From contig DDGE01000038.1 of NCBI GenBank assembly GCA_002337545.1, positions 1 through 59,024 on the forward strand: DNA of 59,024 nt, in the 5' to 3' direction. Below, one piece after another: positions 35,110-43,832 of this stretch. This stretch comes from Phycisphaerales bacterium UBA1910. Lineage in GTDB: Bacteria; Planctomycetota; Phycisphaerae; Phycisphaerales; UBA1924. A program made the position numbers and the translations under genes. Below the pieces are notes generated by a model that ran no database searches, was not told the DNA's origin, and was given only the letters and a program-made list of their open reading frames with translations. Each line of letters starts with the position of its first letter. Position 1 is the stretch's first letter.

Positions 35110-36146
35110 ACGAACTGTTTTCATCCTGGCTACGGGGTGAGTGGCGCTTCGCGAACCCGCAGTGGCTGCTAGTGCTGTGGGGCCTGCCGGTCCTCGGAGC
35201 GATCATGATTGCCTCACTCTACCGCTCCTTCCGGATCGAGCGACGCCTGGGGGACACGAATATTATTGATTCGAATCTGGGCCAGCGCAGGTCATGGAAT
35301 ACATGGGCACGCGTAATCGCACTGACCATGGGGCTCGGCCTGATCACCATCTCGATCGCACGACCACAGTCGAACCCCGAAGAAATCGAGGTTGAATCCA
35401 AGGGACGAGACATCGTATTTTTGCTCGATGTCTCTCGCTCCATGCTCGCGAACGATGTCGCGCCGAATCGACTCGAGCGATCAAAGCTTTGGATCAATGA
35501 CCTGACTTCAGAACTCAGAGGCGACCGTGTCGGACTTGTCGCGTATGCGGGTTCATCTTCCGTTGTATGCCCGTTGACCACGGATCGAATGTTCTTCCGG
35601 CTTGCGCTCGACGAACTCTCACCTCAAAGCGTCCTAATGGGCGGCACAAACATCGGTGATGCGATCAGGCGCACGATGGAACTCGTCTTTCCCGAATCGA
35701 GTGATGAGTTCGCGAGCGGATATCGTGATCTGATTATCATTTCAGACGGCGAGGATCAGGAGAGCCTCCCTGTCGCCGCCGCGAGACAGGCGAGCGAACG
35801 CGGTGTCCGCATAATCACGATCGGGATTGGATCTGACAAAGGCGCCGTCATCAATGCTGACCGGAACAATCCTCGATCCGATCAAGTACGCTCGCGATTA
35901 GAATCTGAAACACTCCGAGATATCGCCAGTGTTTCACCTGGAGGCGTCTATCTCGAAGTCGGAACGGGAACGATTGATCTCGCCCAGATCTACAACGAGT
36001 TGATCAGCACCGCAGACCAACGAACGATGGATACTGCGAGCACAATGCGATACACAGAGCAGTACCCGTTCTTCCTCGCGGCTGGATTGATTTTCATCCT
36101 CATCGATCAGCTCGTTCTACCCACCAGAACTAGGAGGGCAGTATGA
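35106..36146 (+). CDS. BatB-like VWA membrane protein
   Basis: A 346-residue paralog of the preceding BatA. Two N-terminal membrane segments (WLLVLWGLPVLGAIMIASLY and ARVIALTMGLGLITISIA) lead to a VWA domain with MIDAS LDVSRSML (about residue 104), GGTNIGDAIR and IISDGEDQES. A C-terminal helix (FFLAAGLIFILIDQLVLP) anchors the end. It is one of the two VWA partners that define the Bat operon. Four-base overlaps on both sides. Confidence 0.92.
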   Translation: MNELFSSWLRGEWRFANPQWLLVLWGLPVLGAIMIASLYRSFRIERRLGDTNIIDSNLGQRRSWNTWARVIALTMGLGLITISIARPQSNPEEIEVESKGRDIVFLLDVSRSMLANDVAPNRLERSKLWINDLTSELRGDRVGLVAYAGSSSVVCPLTTDRMFFRLALDELSPQSVLMGGTNIGDAIRRTMELVFPESSDEFASGYRDLIIISDGEDQESLPVAAARQASERGVRIITIGIGSDKGAVINADRNNPRSDQVRSRLESETLRDIASVSPGGVYLEVGTGTIDLAQIYNELISTADQRTMDTASTMRYTEQYPFFLAAGLIFILIDQLVLPTRTRRAV

Positions 36147-37378
36147 CACCTCAGACCATCATGATCATGGCCATATTCACCCTCATGCCCATCTCCGCTT
36201 CCTTCGGATCAGATGAAACTGATGCTGAGACATTGGCAGGTAATGAAGTTGAGCCCATGCCCGCATCAATCGCTCGGGTACGGATTCAGCAGGCAATGGA
36301 TCACGCGACTCCCTTTGAGGATCGTCATTCAATCCTTTCAGAAGTAGTGGCCAGGTGCGAAGATCATCAGCTCCGATCTATCGCTTCATACAACATGGGT
36401 ATCGCATACATCAGACGCCAACCAACGGATCCTGGCTCACTTGCCGATGCAGTGGAATGGCTGCGTCAGGCAGATGCCGAGGGCACTAGCAGCGAACTGC
36501 GTGTACGAGCCCGCGATTCGATTGGACATGCATGGTACCTCATGGTCCGGGCGGACCATGAGACACAGGATACGGCACTGAATCCCACCGATCTTCGTGC
36601 GATGAAAGACCAGCTCGTTGATCAGCTTGAGCAGTTGATCGTGTCTGCGAGCGCATTCCGAGCCGCACACGATGTGGACCGCTCCTATCGACCCGCGATC
36701 GAAAACCTGGAACGGGTACGACAGGAAGTCCAGCGCATCAGGGATCAAATCAACTCGCTTGAGGAGTTGATCGAGCAACAGCAGAAACAAGCTCAGCAAC
36801 GCCAGCAGCAACAGCAGGAAACGGCAGAGAGACTCGAAGAACTCGCTGAACAACAGCAGCAAGAGGCGAATGAGAACACAGAACAGTCGTCCAAGACCCC
36901 CGAAGAACAAAGTCAGCAGGCGGAGGATCAGGACGAACTTTGCAATCAGACTCAAAGCGAACAAGAAGGGCTGAGCGAGCAGCAAGACGACAGCGAAGCA
37001 ATGCAAGAGGTCGAAGAGCATCTGCAAAGCGCACGCGATGCACAGGAACGCGCCCAGGAGTCACTCGAGCAAGGAAACATGGAAGAGGCCGCGAAAGCAC
37101 AGGAAGAAGCCGCGGAAGCGCTTGAGCGTGCTGCGAACAAACTCCGTGAAATGTCCGAGAATGGAACGGAGGGCAAGAACGGCGGCGAGCCAGAACCTCA
37201 ACAAGAAGGTGATGGAGAGGAGCAGGAACCTCAGCAATCACAGGGGGAGGATGCTGAGGAACCGCCACAGGAAATCAGTGAGATCGCGCAGCAACTACTC
37301 GACAAAGAGCGTCGTGAACGAGAACGACGAAAAGCGAGACGAACGCCCCGAGTGGTGCCAGTCGAAAGGGATTGGTAA
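36143..37378 (+). CDS. BatC-like protein with long charged coiled coil
   Basis: A 411-residue secreted protein. A signal peptide (MTPQTIMIMAIFTLMPISA) is followed by two TPR-like helical pairs (SIASYNMGIAYIRRQ, ELRVRARDSIGHAWYLM, about 70-150). Residues about 190-390 are an uninterrupted Gln/Glu/Ala-rich coiled coil (for example LEELIEQQQKQAQQRQQQQ) with an acidic Pro-Gln tail. It ends in a basic RRERERRKARR-like segment. In other Bat operons BatC is a short TPR protein; this version has a much longer coiled coil. The last stop base overlaps the BatD start (TAATG). Confidence 0.8.
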   Translation: MTPQTIMIMAIFTLMPISASFGSDETDAETLAGNEVEPMPASIARVRIQQAMDHATPFEDRHSILSEVVARCEDHQLRSIASYNMGIAYIRRQPTDPGSLADAVEWLRQADAEGTSSELRVRARDSIGHAWYLMVRADHETQDTALNPTDLRAMKDQLVDQLEQLIVSASAFRAAHDVDRSYRPAIENLERVRQEVQRIRDQINSLEELIEQQQKQAQQRQQQQQETAERLEELAEQQQQEANENTEQSSKTPEEQSQQAEDQDELCNQTQSEQEGLSEQQDDSEAMQEVEEHLQSARDAQERAQESLEQGNMEEAAKAQEEAAEALERAANKLREMSENGTEGKNGGEPEPQQEGDGEEQEPQQSQGEDAEEPPQEISEIAQQLLDKERRERERRKARRTPRVVPVERDW

Positions 37379-39159
37379 TGAAACGCAAAGACTCATTCCA
37401 CTTCATATTCGCGATGCTTCTGACTCTGTTCATGAAACCGAGCCTGGCTCTTGCTCAGGAGAATGTCTTCGTTCAAGCGTCATTATCTCGCGAGCGTGTC
37501 TTTGTTGGCGATGAACTCGCGTATGTCATCGAAGTCCTAGGCGCTACGGATCCCCAGATTGGCCAACTGGATCTCCCGCAGGGAATCTCAATGGTTTCTC
37601 ATGGGCGTACAACCCAGACGACAAGCTCTGTAGTCTTTGAAAACGGCCAACGCAAACAAGTCCGCCAGCGACGGTATCTTTACCAGTTCACGATAACCGC
37701 GAACACCGACGGGGAGTTCACGATACCGGCCCCCACCATTCAAGACCGAGGTGAGAAACATATAGGTAATGAGACGAGCTTTCGTTCAGTGCTTCCCTCC
37801 GAATCGCTTGACGATGAGCTGATTATCTCCATCGATCGGACACGCCTATACCAGAACGAGACCATTGAGCTTGAATGCGTCTGGTGGCTGGGAGACAACA
37901 CATCTCAGTTTAACTTTGGTTCATCAAAGATACCGGAGTCCCTGGTGATACGACCAGGCCCCACCTCAGGCAATGCACAGTCCAAACTCGAGTTTCCGCT
38001 CAATGGGCAAATGATCACCGGATATGTCTCAAGGGGCATCCACAACGGGAGTGAAAAATCCAGTTTCACTTTCAGGTTGAGCATTACTCCTACAGAGCTC
38101 GGAACACTTGAGATCGGTCCATTCCGATCGCTCTTCACTCGTCAACCGAGCTTTGGCGATCGTTATCGTGCATACATTGAATCCAACTCGCTCAAGATCG
38201 ATGTGGTGCCTGTCCCAGAACACGGCAAGCCAGCAATCTATGACGGCGCGATCGGCGAGTTTCAACTCGAGGCACGCGCCTCAAACTCTAGCGTTCGAGT
38301 AGGCGACCCCATCGAGCTCACTCTACGCATACAGGGCCAAGAGCCCATGACGGGTGTTCGCGACGCACCCGATCTGGCAACCCATCCTGGATTTGCTGAG
38401 CAGTTCAAGACTGATTCTGATGGTTGGCGTGAGATCACCCCTCGACGCGATGGCACCCGGATCTACCAAACCACGATCCGTGCCCTTAGTGACTCGGTGA
38501 AGGAAATCCCACCGATACAGCTTGCTTCATTCGATCCTGACCAAGGCCTGTATCGAGTCTTCTCAACAGACCCGATAGCGCTGCGAGTAGAAGATGTGAA
38601 AGAAGTTACCCTTGCCGATGCGGTCGTTAGCGGCAATCAGGTCTTCGCGGGCACCGAACCCACTCGCCCGTCCGTTGAGCGTGTCGAGCTGTCCCCTGCT
38701 GCCCCAGGTCTATGGGCACACACACCGATTGAGGAGATGACCCAGAGAGAGGGATTCAATGTGGCTCAGGCTTTGAAACAACCGGTTTGGGTCGCCACAT
38801 TCGTTGCCCCACCCTCTCTGTACTTTGCCATGCTTGGTGTGCTCGCATACCGGCGCGGCCGCGATAAAGAACGAGTGAGACTGAGTTGTGCATTCAGACA
38901 AGCTCGCAAGCGAGAAGGCATCAGCTCGTTACGCACATACACATCAGATGTGTTGAATATCGCACCCGAAGCGTTCGTGGCGTCGGATGTGCACCAGCTC
39001 CAAATCTCCAACGATCTACTCATGGAACTCGAAGACGCATTCATGCAAGAAGAGCAGCCGCATGGATCAACGGTTCGCAAAGAGGCGGTTCATTCCGATC
39101 TGCTCAAAAGACTCCACAGCCAGCTTCTCGCCAATACTCGCGTACGGAGCTCCACATGA
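37378..39159 (+). CDS. BatD-like protein
   Basis: A 593-residue protein with a signal peptide (MKRKDSFHFIFAMLLTLFMK, ending LALAQE). The BatD N-terminal motif ENVFVQASLSRERVFVGDEL is present, with repeated Ig-like beta domains (YTFTITANTDGEFTIPAPTI-like strands) through about residue 410. One membrane helix lies near residue 465 (PVWVATFVAPPSLYFAMLGV) with a helical cytoplasmic tail. BatD proteins form the periplasmic scaffold of the complex. The frame opens two codons earlier at TTG, but the ATG at 37378 overlaps the previous stop. Overlaps the next gene by four bases. Confidence 0.9.
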   Translation: MKRKDSFHFIFAMLLTLFMKPSLALAQENVFVQASLSRERVFVGDELAYVIEVLGATDPQIGQLDLPQGISMVSHGRTTQTTSSVVFENGQRKQVRQRRYLYQFTITANTDGEFTIPAPTIQDRGEKHIGNETSFRSVLPSESLDDELIISIDRTRLYQNETIELECVWWLGDNTSQFNFGSSKIPESLVIRPGPTSGNAQSKLEFPLNGQMITGYVSRGIHNGSEKSSFTFRLSITPTELGTLEIGPFRSLFTRQPSFGDRYRAYIESNSLKIDVVPVPEHGKPAIYDGAIGEFQLEARASNSSVRVGDPIELTLRIQGQEPMTGVRDAPDLATHPGFAEQFKTDSDGWREITPRRDGTRIYQTTIRALSDSVKEIPPIQLASFDPDQGLYRVFSTDPIALRVEDVKEVTLADAVVSGNQVFAGTEPTRPSVERVELSPAAPGLWAHTPIEEMTQREGFNVAQALKQPVWVATFVAPPSLYFAMLGVLAYRRGRDKERVRLSCAFRQARKREGISSLRTYTSDVLNIAPEAFVASDVHQLQISNDLLMELEDAFMQEEQPHGSTVRKEAVHSDLLKRLHSQLLANTRVRSST

Positions 39160-40046
39160 TCAAGCAAATCGTAATCTGCCTGTCGCTCATGCTCTCTGTC
39201 TCGGTATCCCTCGCTTCTGCTTCAGATTCCGCGCGGCCTGATTTGCATCAGGCCATCGAATCCCTCGATCATGGAATCAAGCTACTTGAACAAAACGATC
39301 CTGATGCCCAGAAAGCCATTGAACTCGCAGCAACCCAGATAGAGTATGCGATCAGAGAGTATGGTTACCACTCAGCTGCGGCCTACCACGCTCTCGGCAA
39401 CGCGTACACCCTGACCGGGGATATGGGGCATGCGATGCTCGCTTATCGCCGGGCTGAACTCATCGACCCAAGAGATATCCGAGTCCAGGATTCGATCGAC
39501 TATGTCCGTGATCAGGTGCACATATCCGTAGAGCCGAACATCCCCAACCGCATCCGTGCTGCACTTATCAGCTGGCGCGGTATCGTCCCGCGAACATGGA
39601 TCTGGGCCGCAGGTATTACCCTGTTTGTCTTTGCATGGGGCGTTTTCACGATTGGTCTATTCTCAGCTCAGTCTCGTCGCGCGCGTACCGTCGGTATTGC
39701 GTTACTCGTTTCTTCGTTATTCCCGTTCACCGCGCTGGGCTACGAATGGTCTCACGAGCACGCCCGTGCTGCCGTAGTGGTTGTGCATGATGAAATCGTT
39801 GCCATGAGCGGGCCGGATGACTCGATATACGATGCGGTGTATTCTGATCCCCTTCAGAGTGGCGTTGAGGCACACCTAATCGAAACCCGCGACGGTTGGG
39901 GGCGAGTTCAACTCATCGACGGCAGCATGTGCTGGATCCCACAGAGTGCATTCGAACGAGTCATCCCTGAATCTGCCATCGAGCAATGCGTTCAGATTCA
40001 CCACTCACCCCTCTGGTCTTTGAGTTTCATCCGGATAAAATCATGA
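39156..40046 (+). CDS. BatE-like TPR-membrane protein with SH3-like tail
   Basis: A 296-residue protein ending the Bat operon. After a signal peptide (MIKQIVICLSLMLSVSVSLA) there are TPR helices (SAAAYHALGNAYTLTGDMGH and AMLAYRRAELIDPRDIRVQ, about 65-110). Two membrane helices follow (TWIWAAGITLFVFAWGVFTI and RTVGIALLVSSLFPFTALGY, about 145-200). The C-terminal 90 residues look like a bacterial SH3 domain (VEAHLIETRDGWGRVQLIDG). This is the known BatE plan. It ends 2 bases before a palindrome and 25 bases before tRNA-Gly. Confidence 0.88.
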   Translation: MIKQIVICLSLMLSVSVSLASASDSARPDLHQAIESLDHGIKLLEQNDPDAQKAIELAATQIEYAIREYGYHSAAAYHALGNAYTLTGDMGHAMLAYRRAELIDPRDIRVQDSIDYVRDQVHISVEPNIPNRIRAALISWRGIVPRTWIWAAGITLFVFAWGVFTIGLFSAQSRRARTVGIALLVSSLFPFTALGYEWSHEHARAAVVVVHDEIVAMSGPDDSIYDAVYSDPLQSGVEAHLIETRDGWGRVQLIDGSMCWIPQSAFERVIPESAIEQCVQIHHSPLWSLSFIRIKS

Positions 40047-40047
40047 G

Positions 40048-40063
40048 GTCAGATTATTCTGAC
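40048..40063. repeat. 16-base palindrome before tRNA-Gly
   Basis: GTCAGA-TTAT-TCTGAC, perfect 6-base arms with a 4-base loop, between the BatE stop (40046) and tRNA-Gly. It lacks a T-run, so it may be a processing or operator site rather than a terminator. Confidence 0.45.
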
Positions 40064-40071
40064 AACTGAAC

Positions 40072-40143
40072 GCGGGTGTAGTTCAGTGGTAGAACGTCAG
40101 CTTCCCAAGCTGAATGTCGTCGGTTCGATCCCGATCACCCGCT
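40072..40143 (+). tRNA. tRNA-Gly (anticodon CCC)
   Basis: A 72-base tRNA. Acceptor arms GCGGGTG/CACCCGC pair perfectly. The D-arm has GTTCAGTGGTAGAAC. The anticodon stem TCAGC/GCTGA closes a loop TTCCCAA with anticodon CCC (reads GGG). T-loop GTTCGATCC is present. CCA is not encoded. The accessory metal-resistance block begins just after it, the usual position of an integrated island. A run of seven T at 40184-40190 may end its transcript. Confidence 0.95.
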
Positions 40144-40202
40144 TTCGTAAGCTTCTCGCATGCAAGTGTTTATGAGGGCTCCGTTTTTTTGCACAACACC
40201 CG

Positions 40203-40236
40203 TTCTGCACTACAAATGATCCTTTGTAGTGCAGAA
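40203..40236. repeat. Perfect inverted repeat at the island boundary
   Basis: TTCTGCACTACAAA and TTTGTAGTGCAGAA are perfect 14-base arms around TGATCC. A further partial copy, ATTGTAGTGCTT, follows about 8 bases later. Position between tRNA-Gly and the first island gene suggests an attachment or recombinase arm site, or an operator for the HMA-MauE gene. Confidence 0.6.
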
Positions 40237-40298
40237 TCATCCAAATTGTAGTGCTTGTCTTTGCGAGCGGATAATGGTTAAAGACCGTTCTCGATTTG

Positions 40299-41075
40299 TC
40301 ATATCGACAGAATCAACAGCATGACAGCGGCCATCGCGGCCATGGTCAGATCCTCGACGAGCGTGATCTTGGTCATAGGCAGGTTTAGCGCCGTGCCCAG
40401 GCAGGCGCAGCGGACAGCTCGCTTGTCGAGCAGCGCCTTGAGCACGCCGGCAGCTCTCACGAGCATCAAGACGAGTGTCACCGCGTTGGTCACGACGGGC
40501 ACCCACGTGAGCAGATAGGCAACACCGAGCGCCAGTTCTACGAAGGGGTACGCCCAGCCCCAGGCGGGGATCTTGCGGGCGATGAGGTCGTAGCCGCGGT
40601 AGGCGGAGACGAAGCCGGACGGATCTAGGAGCTTGAAGAACGAGAAGACGATGAAGAAGCCGGCCATGAATTGCCGCATGAGGGGGTCGGCGGACCAGTC
40701 GCCGGTGCTAACGGCGACGAGCAGCGTGACGCCAGCGATGAAGCCCACGATCAAGAAGAGTGGGTAGAGGCTTCCCTTCGGTTGCTCTTGAGCCGTCGCG
40801 TGATGCTGATGAGTCGACGGATCGAGAGCGGCGGTTGCTGGTTCTGCCATTTCCACAGATGTCAGCGTGTAGTCGCCGGCTGTGGCAACGTCGTCTCTCA
40901 GCATGTTATCATCGGGCAGCGGGCTACCCGAACTGACGGCCTTACCCTCGTGCGGCGTCACATCGACGGAATCGATGCCGTCGAGCTTGAGCAGAGCGGT
41001 GTTGATTTTGCTCGCGCATCCGCCGCAGTGCATACCAGTGATGTTCAGTGTGGCTAAGCGTTTGTCAGTCGTCAT
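40299..41075 (-). CDS. HMA domain fused to MauE-like membrane protein
   Basis: About 258 residues. The first 70 residues form a heavy-metal-associated domain with the copper/mercury ligand motif GMHCGGCASKI (about 12-22). The rest is a four-helix membrane domain of the MauE/DoxX type, ending in a cysteine pair CACLGT that could take part in thiol exchange. The fusion would bring a metal or electrons to a membrane partner. I chose the ATG giving MTTDKRLATLNITG; an upstream TTG start at 41129 is poor. It overlaps the APC permease gene by 11 bases and lies last in the minus-strand metal cluster. Confidence 0.85.
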   Translation of the reverse strand: MTTDKRLATLNITGMHCGGCASKINTALLKLDGIDSVDVTPHEGKAVSSGSPLPDDNMLRDDVATAGDYTLTSVEMAEPATAALDPSTHQHHATAQEQPKGSLYPLFLIVGFIAGVTLLVAVSTGDWSADPLMRQFMAGFFIVFSFFKLLDPSGFVSAYRGYDLIARKIPAWGWAYPFVELALGVAYLLTWVPVVTNAVTLVLMLVRAAGVLKALLDKRAVRCACLGTALNLPMTKITLVEDLTMAAMAAVMLLILSI

Positions 41076-42438
41076 CAGGTTCTCTACTGTCGTTGTACTT
41101 TCGTGCGATGAAGATTGCTTCGAGCCCAAAAATCAGAGCCATCGATCCGAGGCCCACGCCGACGATGAGCGGGTCGGTCGTGAGCTTGAGATACAGGAAC
41201 GCCCCGAGCACGACAGCGTCGAGGACGAGAGCTATTAGCAGCACCCATGCCTTAGCGTTGAGCTCTGTGCGCAGGTACTTGAACACGCCCCAGTGGATCG
41301 CCATATCCATCACGATGTAAAAGATCGCGCCAAGGGAAGCGATTCGGCCAAGGTCGAAGAAGATCGTCAGCGCAAGGGCGATGACGGCGGTGTAGACGAG
41401 CGTGTGCTTTTGGATCCGCCCGGGCATCCCGAAGTGACGGTGCGGGACGAGGTCCATGTCGGTGAGCATCGCGAGCATGCGAGAGACGGCAAACATGCTG
41501 GCGATGATGCCGGAGATGGTCGCGATGATGGCGAGGCCGATGGTCAGCCACTCGCCCCACTGGCCAACCGCCGGGCGTGCGGCCTCGGCAAGCGACGAGT
41601 CGCGCGCGGCGATGATCTCGTCAACGCTGAGATTGCCGGCAACAGCGAGGGTCACGAGCAGGTAGAGCCCGGTGCAGATGAGCAGGCTGTAGATGATGGA
41701 GCGGCCGACGTTCTTCTTGGGCTCCTTGATCTCATCGCCGCTGTTGGTGATGGTCGTGAAACCCTTGTACGCGAGGATTGACAGCGCGACTGCAGCGAGA
41801 AAGCCCGTGATGCCACCCTGGGCATCGGATGACGCGCTGTTGCCTGTGAGCGTGTCGAAGGAGAGACCCGACACCCAGAGGCCGATGCCGGCAAAGATGC
41901 CGATACCCACGATCTTAATGATCGAGGTGACCTTGCTCAGCCCGCCGATGACCTGATTACCAAGCAGGTTGACAACGAACGCAACGACGATCAAGCCGAC
42001 GCCGAGCGCGGGCACGAGCCATGAGTCCGATCCCTCGCCAAAGATCCGCATTGTGTAGGTGCCGAAGGTCCGGGCAACGAGGCTTTCGTTGATGACCATC
42101 GAGAAGTACATGAGAAGCGAGCACCCGGCGGTGATGATACCTGGCCCGTAGCTCTTCTTGAGGATCATCGCGATGCCGCCGGCGGACGGATACTCATTGC
42201 ACACCTTGACATACGAATACGCGCTGAATGCAACGACGAGGGCTGCGGCGATGAACGCGACCGGGAAGAGGCCGCCAGCAAGTTCGGCGACCTGGCCGGT
42301 GAGGGCGAAGATGCCCGCACCGATCATGACGCCGGTGCCCATCGCGATCGAACCGGTCAGGGTCAGGCTGCCCTTCTCGTAGTCGGCCCCGTGCTTGTGA
42401 CCTTCATTCCGGCCATCGCCTTGATCATTCTCAGTCAT
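41065..42438 (-). CDS. APC-family amino acid/cation permease
   Basis: A 457-residue permease with about 12 hydrophobic segments. The N-terminal signature GSIAMGTGVMIGAGIFALTG and YSYVKVCNEYPSAGG are APC hallmarks; the conserved GFTTITNSGDEIKEPKKNVG loop and MFAVSRMLAMLTDMDLVP are also present. The substrate is most likely an amino acid, but no binding residue proves which. Its place in a copper cluster is unusual; export or uptake of a thiol or polyamine is possible but unproven. The four-base overlap with the upstream channel gene (42435-42438) shows they are cotranscribed. Confidence 0.9.
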   Translation of the reverse strand: MTENDQGDGRNEGHKHGADYEKGSLTLTGSIAMGTGVMIGAGIFALTGQVAELAGGLFPVAFIAAALVVAFSAYSYVKVCNEYPSAGGIAMILKKSYGPGIITAGCSLLMYFSMVINESLVARTFGTYTMRIFGEGSDSWLVPALGVGLIVVAFVVNLLGNQVIGGLSKVTSIIKIVGIGIFAGIGLWVSGLSFDTLTGNSASSDAQGGITGFLAAVALSILAYKGFTTITNSGDEIKEPKKNVGRSIIYSLLICTGLYLLVTLAVAGNLSVDEIIAARDSSLAEAARPAVGQWGEWLTIGLAIIATISGIIASMFAVSRMLAMLTDMDLVPHRHFGMPGRIQKHTLVYTAVIALALTIFFDLGRIASLGAIFYIVMDMAIHWGVFKYLRTELNAKAWVLLIALVLDAVVLGAFLYLKLTTDPLIVGVGLGSMALIFGLEAIFIARKYNDSREPDDD

Positions 42439-42890
42439 CTGTGCCTTTCAAACGAGCTGTTGCGGTCCTTGAGCATGCGGTTCATCGCTGCGAAGATGAA
42501 AGAGGCCGACCACGCGAGATACAGCAACCCACTCAATCCCTGAGTGGATGCGATAAACCGTAAATGCCCAGTTGGGAGAATGTCGCCGAATCCAATGGTG
42601 GTGTACATGACAGCAGAAGCGTAAAAATGACCGAGTAGACCATCCGTTCGATCTTCCGAGAGGGTGCCGATCTCCAACATACGCCAAGCGAAATAGTACG
42701 CCAACGCGTAGACAACGATGTCGAATACATGACTGATGTAGATGCCGAGCATGAGGCAAAAAAACCGGTGCCAAGTAAAGTCTTTGGATTCAAGTGTGAA
42801 TTTTGCTGCCACCATAAAAAAAGCGAGACGAACGCCGGTGGTCAAGAGAATGAGCAGGATGCTGATAAGGATTGCAGTGGTCATTGGCAC
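42435..42890 (-). CDS. Potassium channel-like pore protein
   Basis: A 151-residue membrane protein with two helices in the N-terminal half (LISILLILLTTGVRLAFFMV, FCLMLGIYISHVFDIVVYAL), a re-entrant loop carrying the K+ selectivity filter TTIGFGDILPTG (about residues 97-108) and a final helix. This is the Ion_trans_2/two-pore type. No regulatory domain is attached. A K+ leak or a regulator of membrane potential is plausible. Four-base overlap with the APC gene. Confidence 0.85.
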   Translation of the reverse strand: MPMTTAILISILLILLTTGVRLAFFMVAAKFTLESKDFTWHRFFCLMLGIYISHVFDIVVYALAYYFAWRMLEIGTLSEDRTDGLLGHFYASAVMYTTIGFGDILPTGHLRFIASTQGLSGLLYLAWSASFIFAAMNRMLKDRNSSFERHR

Positions 42891-42917
42891 AGTCCTTACA
42901 TCGGTCTGTCGATCACG

Positions 42918-43832
42918 CTAGAACGCAAGCCGCACACCAAAGATCAGTGATACATTTTCCGTGTCAGTGCCGACCGACTCGGCAACGCTTGCGGTCTCAC
43001 CGGCCAGCACTCCGTAGCGCACCCCGATGTACGGCGCGAACTCGCGCTTGATCTCGTAACGCAGGCGCAGGTCGAGATTCGCATCAGTCAATCCAGCACC
43101 GATCGCACGATCCGGAATGTCTTGGAAAGCGAAGCCAAGCTCTGCTCGGGGCTGAAGCACGAATCGCTGCGTGAGGCGGAGGTTGTATTCCGCTTCGACT
43201 GCGGCCGTAACATCCGCATCTTCAGAGATGTAGAGTGATGAGTCCATTTCAATCATCCCGGGAGCGAGGCCCTGGAGAGCGAGAACGCCGGACCATCGGT
43301 CCTCGTAGTCTCCGGATTCCCACTCATTGGCGTACTGGGCTCCGGCCTGCAAACTCCAGAATGGCGTGATTAGACGCGAGTAGAGCAAATCGGTTTCCGA
43401 TTCACCTTGATCCTGACCTTCAAAGGCCAGTTCGCCTTCAGACTTCCACACAAAGCGGTTGTAGTCGAAGCCGACCCATCCCTGGGCCTCCCAACCAATC
43501 TGATCAGCGCCTCCCCCGTCCGGAATCCTGTATTCGAGCTGCTCAAACAGAGTGAAGAACTTCAACTCGTCATCTGCGACTGGATCTGGATAGCTTTCTG
43601 GGGGCGGGCCCGCGGCATAGTCAAGCACACCGTCCAGAGACATGCCTTCTGGTAAGGCGGGACCGTCACTGTGATGAGACCCTTCAGCGGATGTTTCGGG
43701 CTGCGGCTGCTGCGATGTCTCCGGTGTCTCGGTCTTGGTTTCGCTTGCGGGATGCTCGTGCTGCGCGAGCGCTGGCTCGACTGCCATTCCCCAAGAGACT
43801 AGAATCAACAACACACACTTATGAATCTGCAT
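42918..43832 (-). CDS. copB: Copper resistance protein CopB
   Basis: Outer-membrane copper resistance protein, about 304 residues. A signal peptide (MQIHKCVLLILVSWGMAVEPALA) and a His-rich/acidic stretch (QHEHPASETKTETPETSQQ) lead to a beta-barrel: alternating hydrophobic strands such as WVGFDYNRFVWKSEGEL and LQAGAQYANEW, ending NVSLIFGVRLAF with a terminal F as outer-membrane proteins have. It works with CopA to hold copper outside the cytoplasm. GAGGAGG at 43839-43845 fixes the ATG at 43832, which overlaps the CopA stop. Confidence 0.9.
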   Translation of the reverse strand: MQIHKCVLLILVSWGMAVEPALAQHEHPASETKTETPETSQQPQPETSAEGSHHSDGPALPEGMSLDGVLDYAAGPPPESYPDPVADDELKFFTLFEQLEYRIPDGGGADQIGWEAQGWVGFDYNRFVWKSEGELAFEGQDQGESETDLLYSRLITPFWSLQAGAQYANEWESGDYEDRWSGVLALQGLAPGMIEMDSSLYISEDADVTAAVEAEYNLRLTQRFVLQPRAELGFAFQDIPDRAIGAGLTDANLDLRLRYEIKREFAPYIGVRYGVLAGETASVAESVGTDTENVSLIFGVRLAF

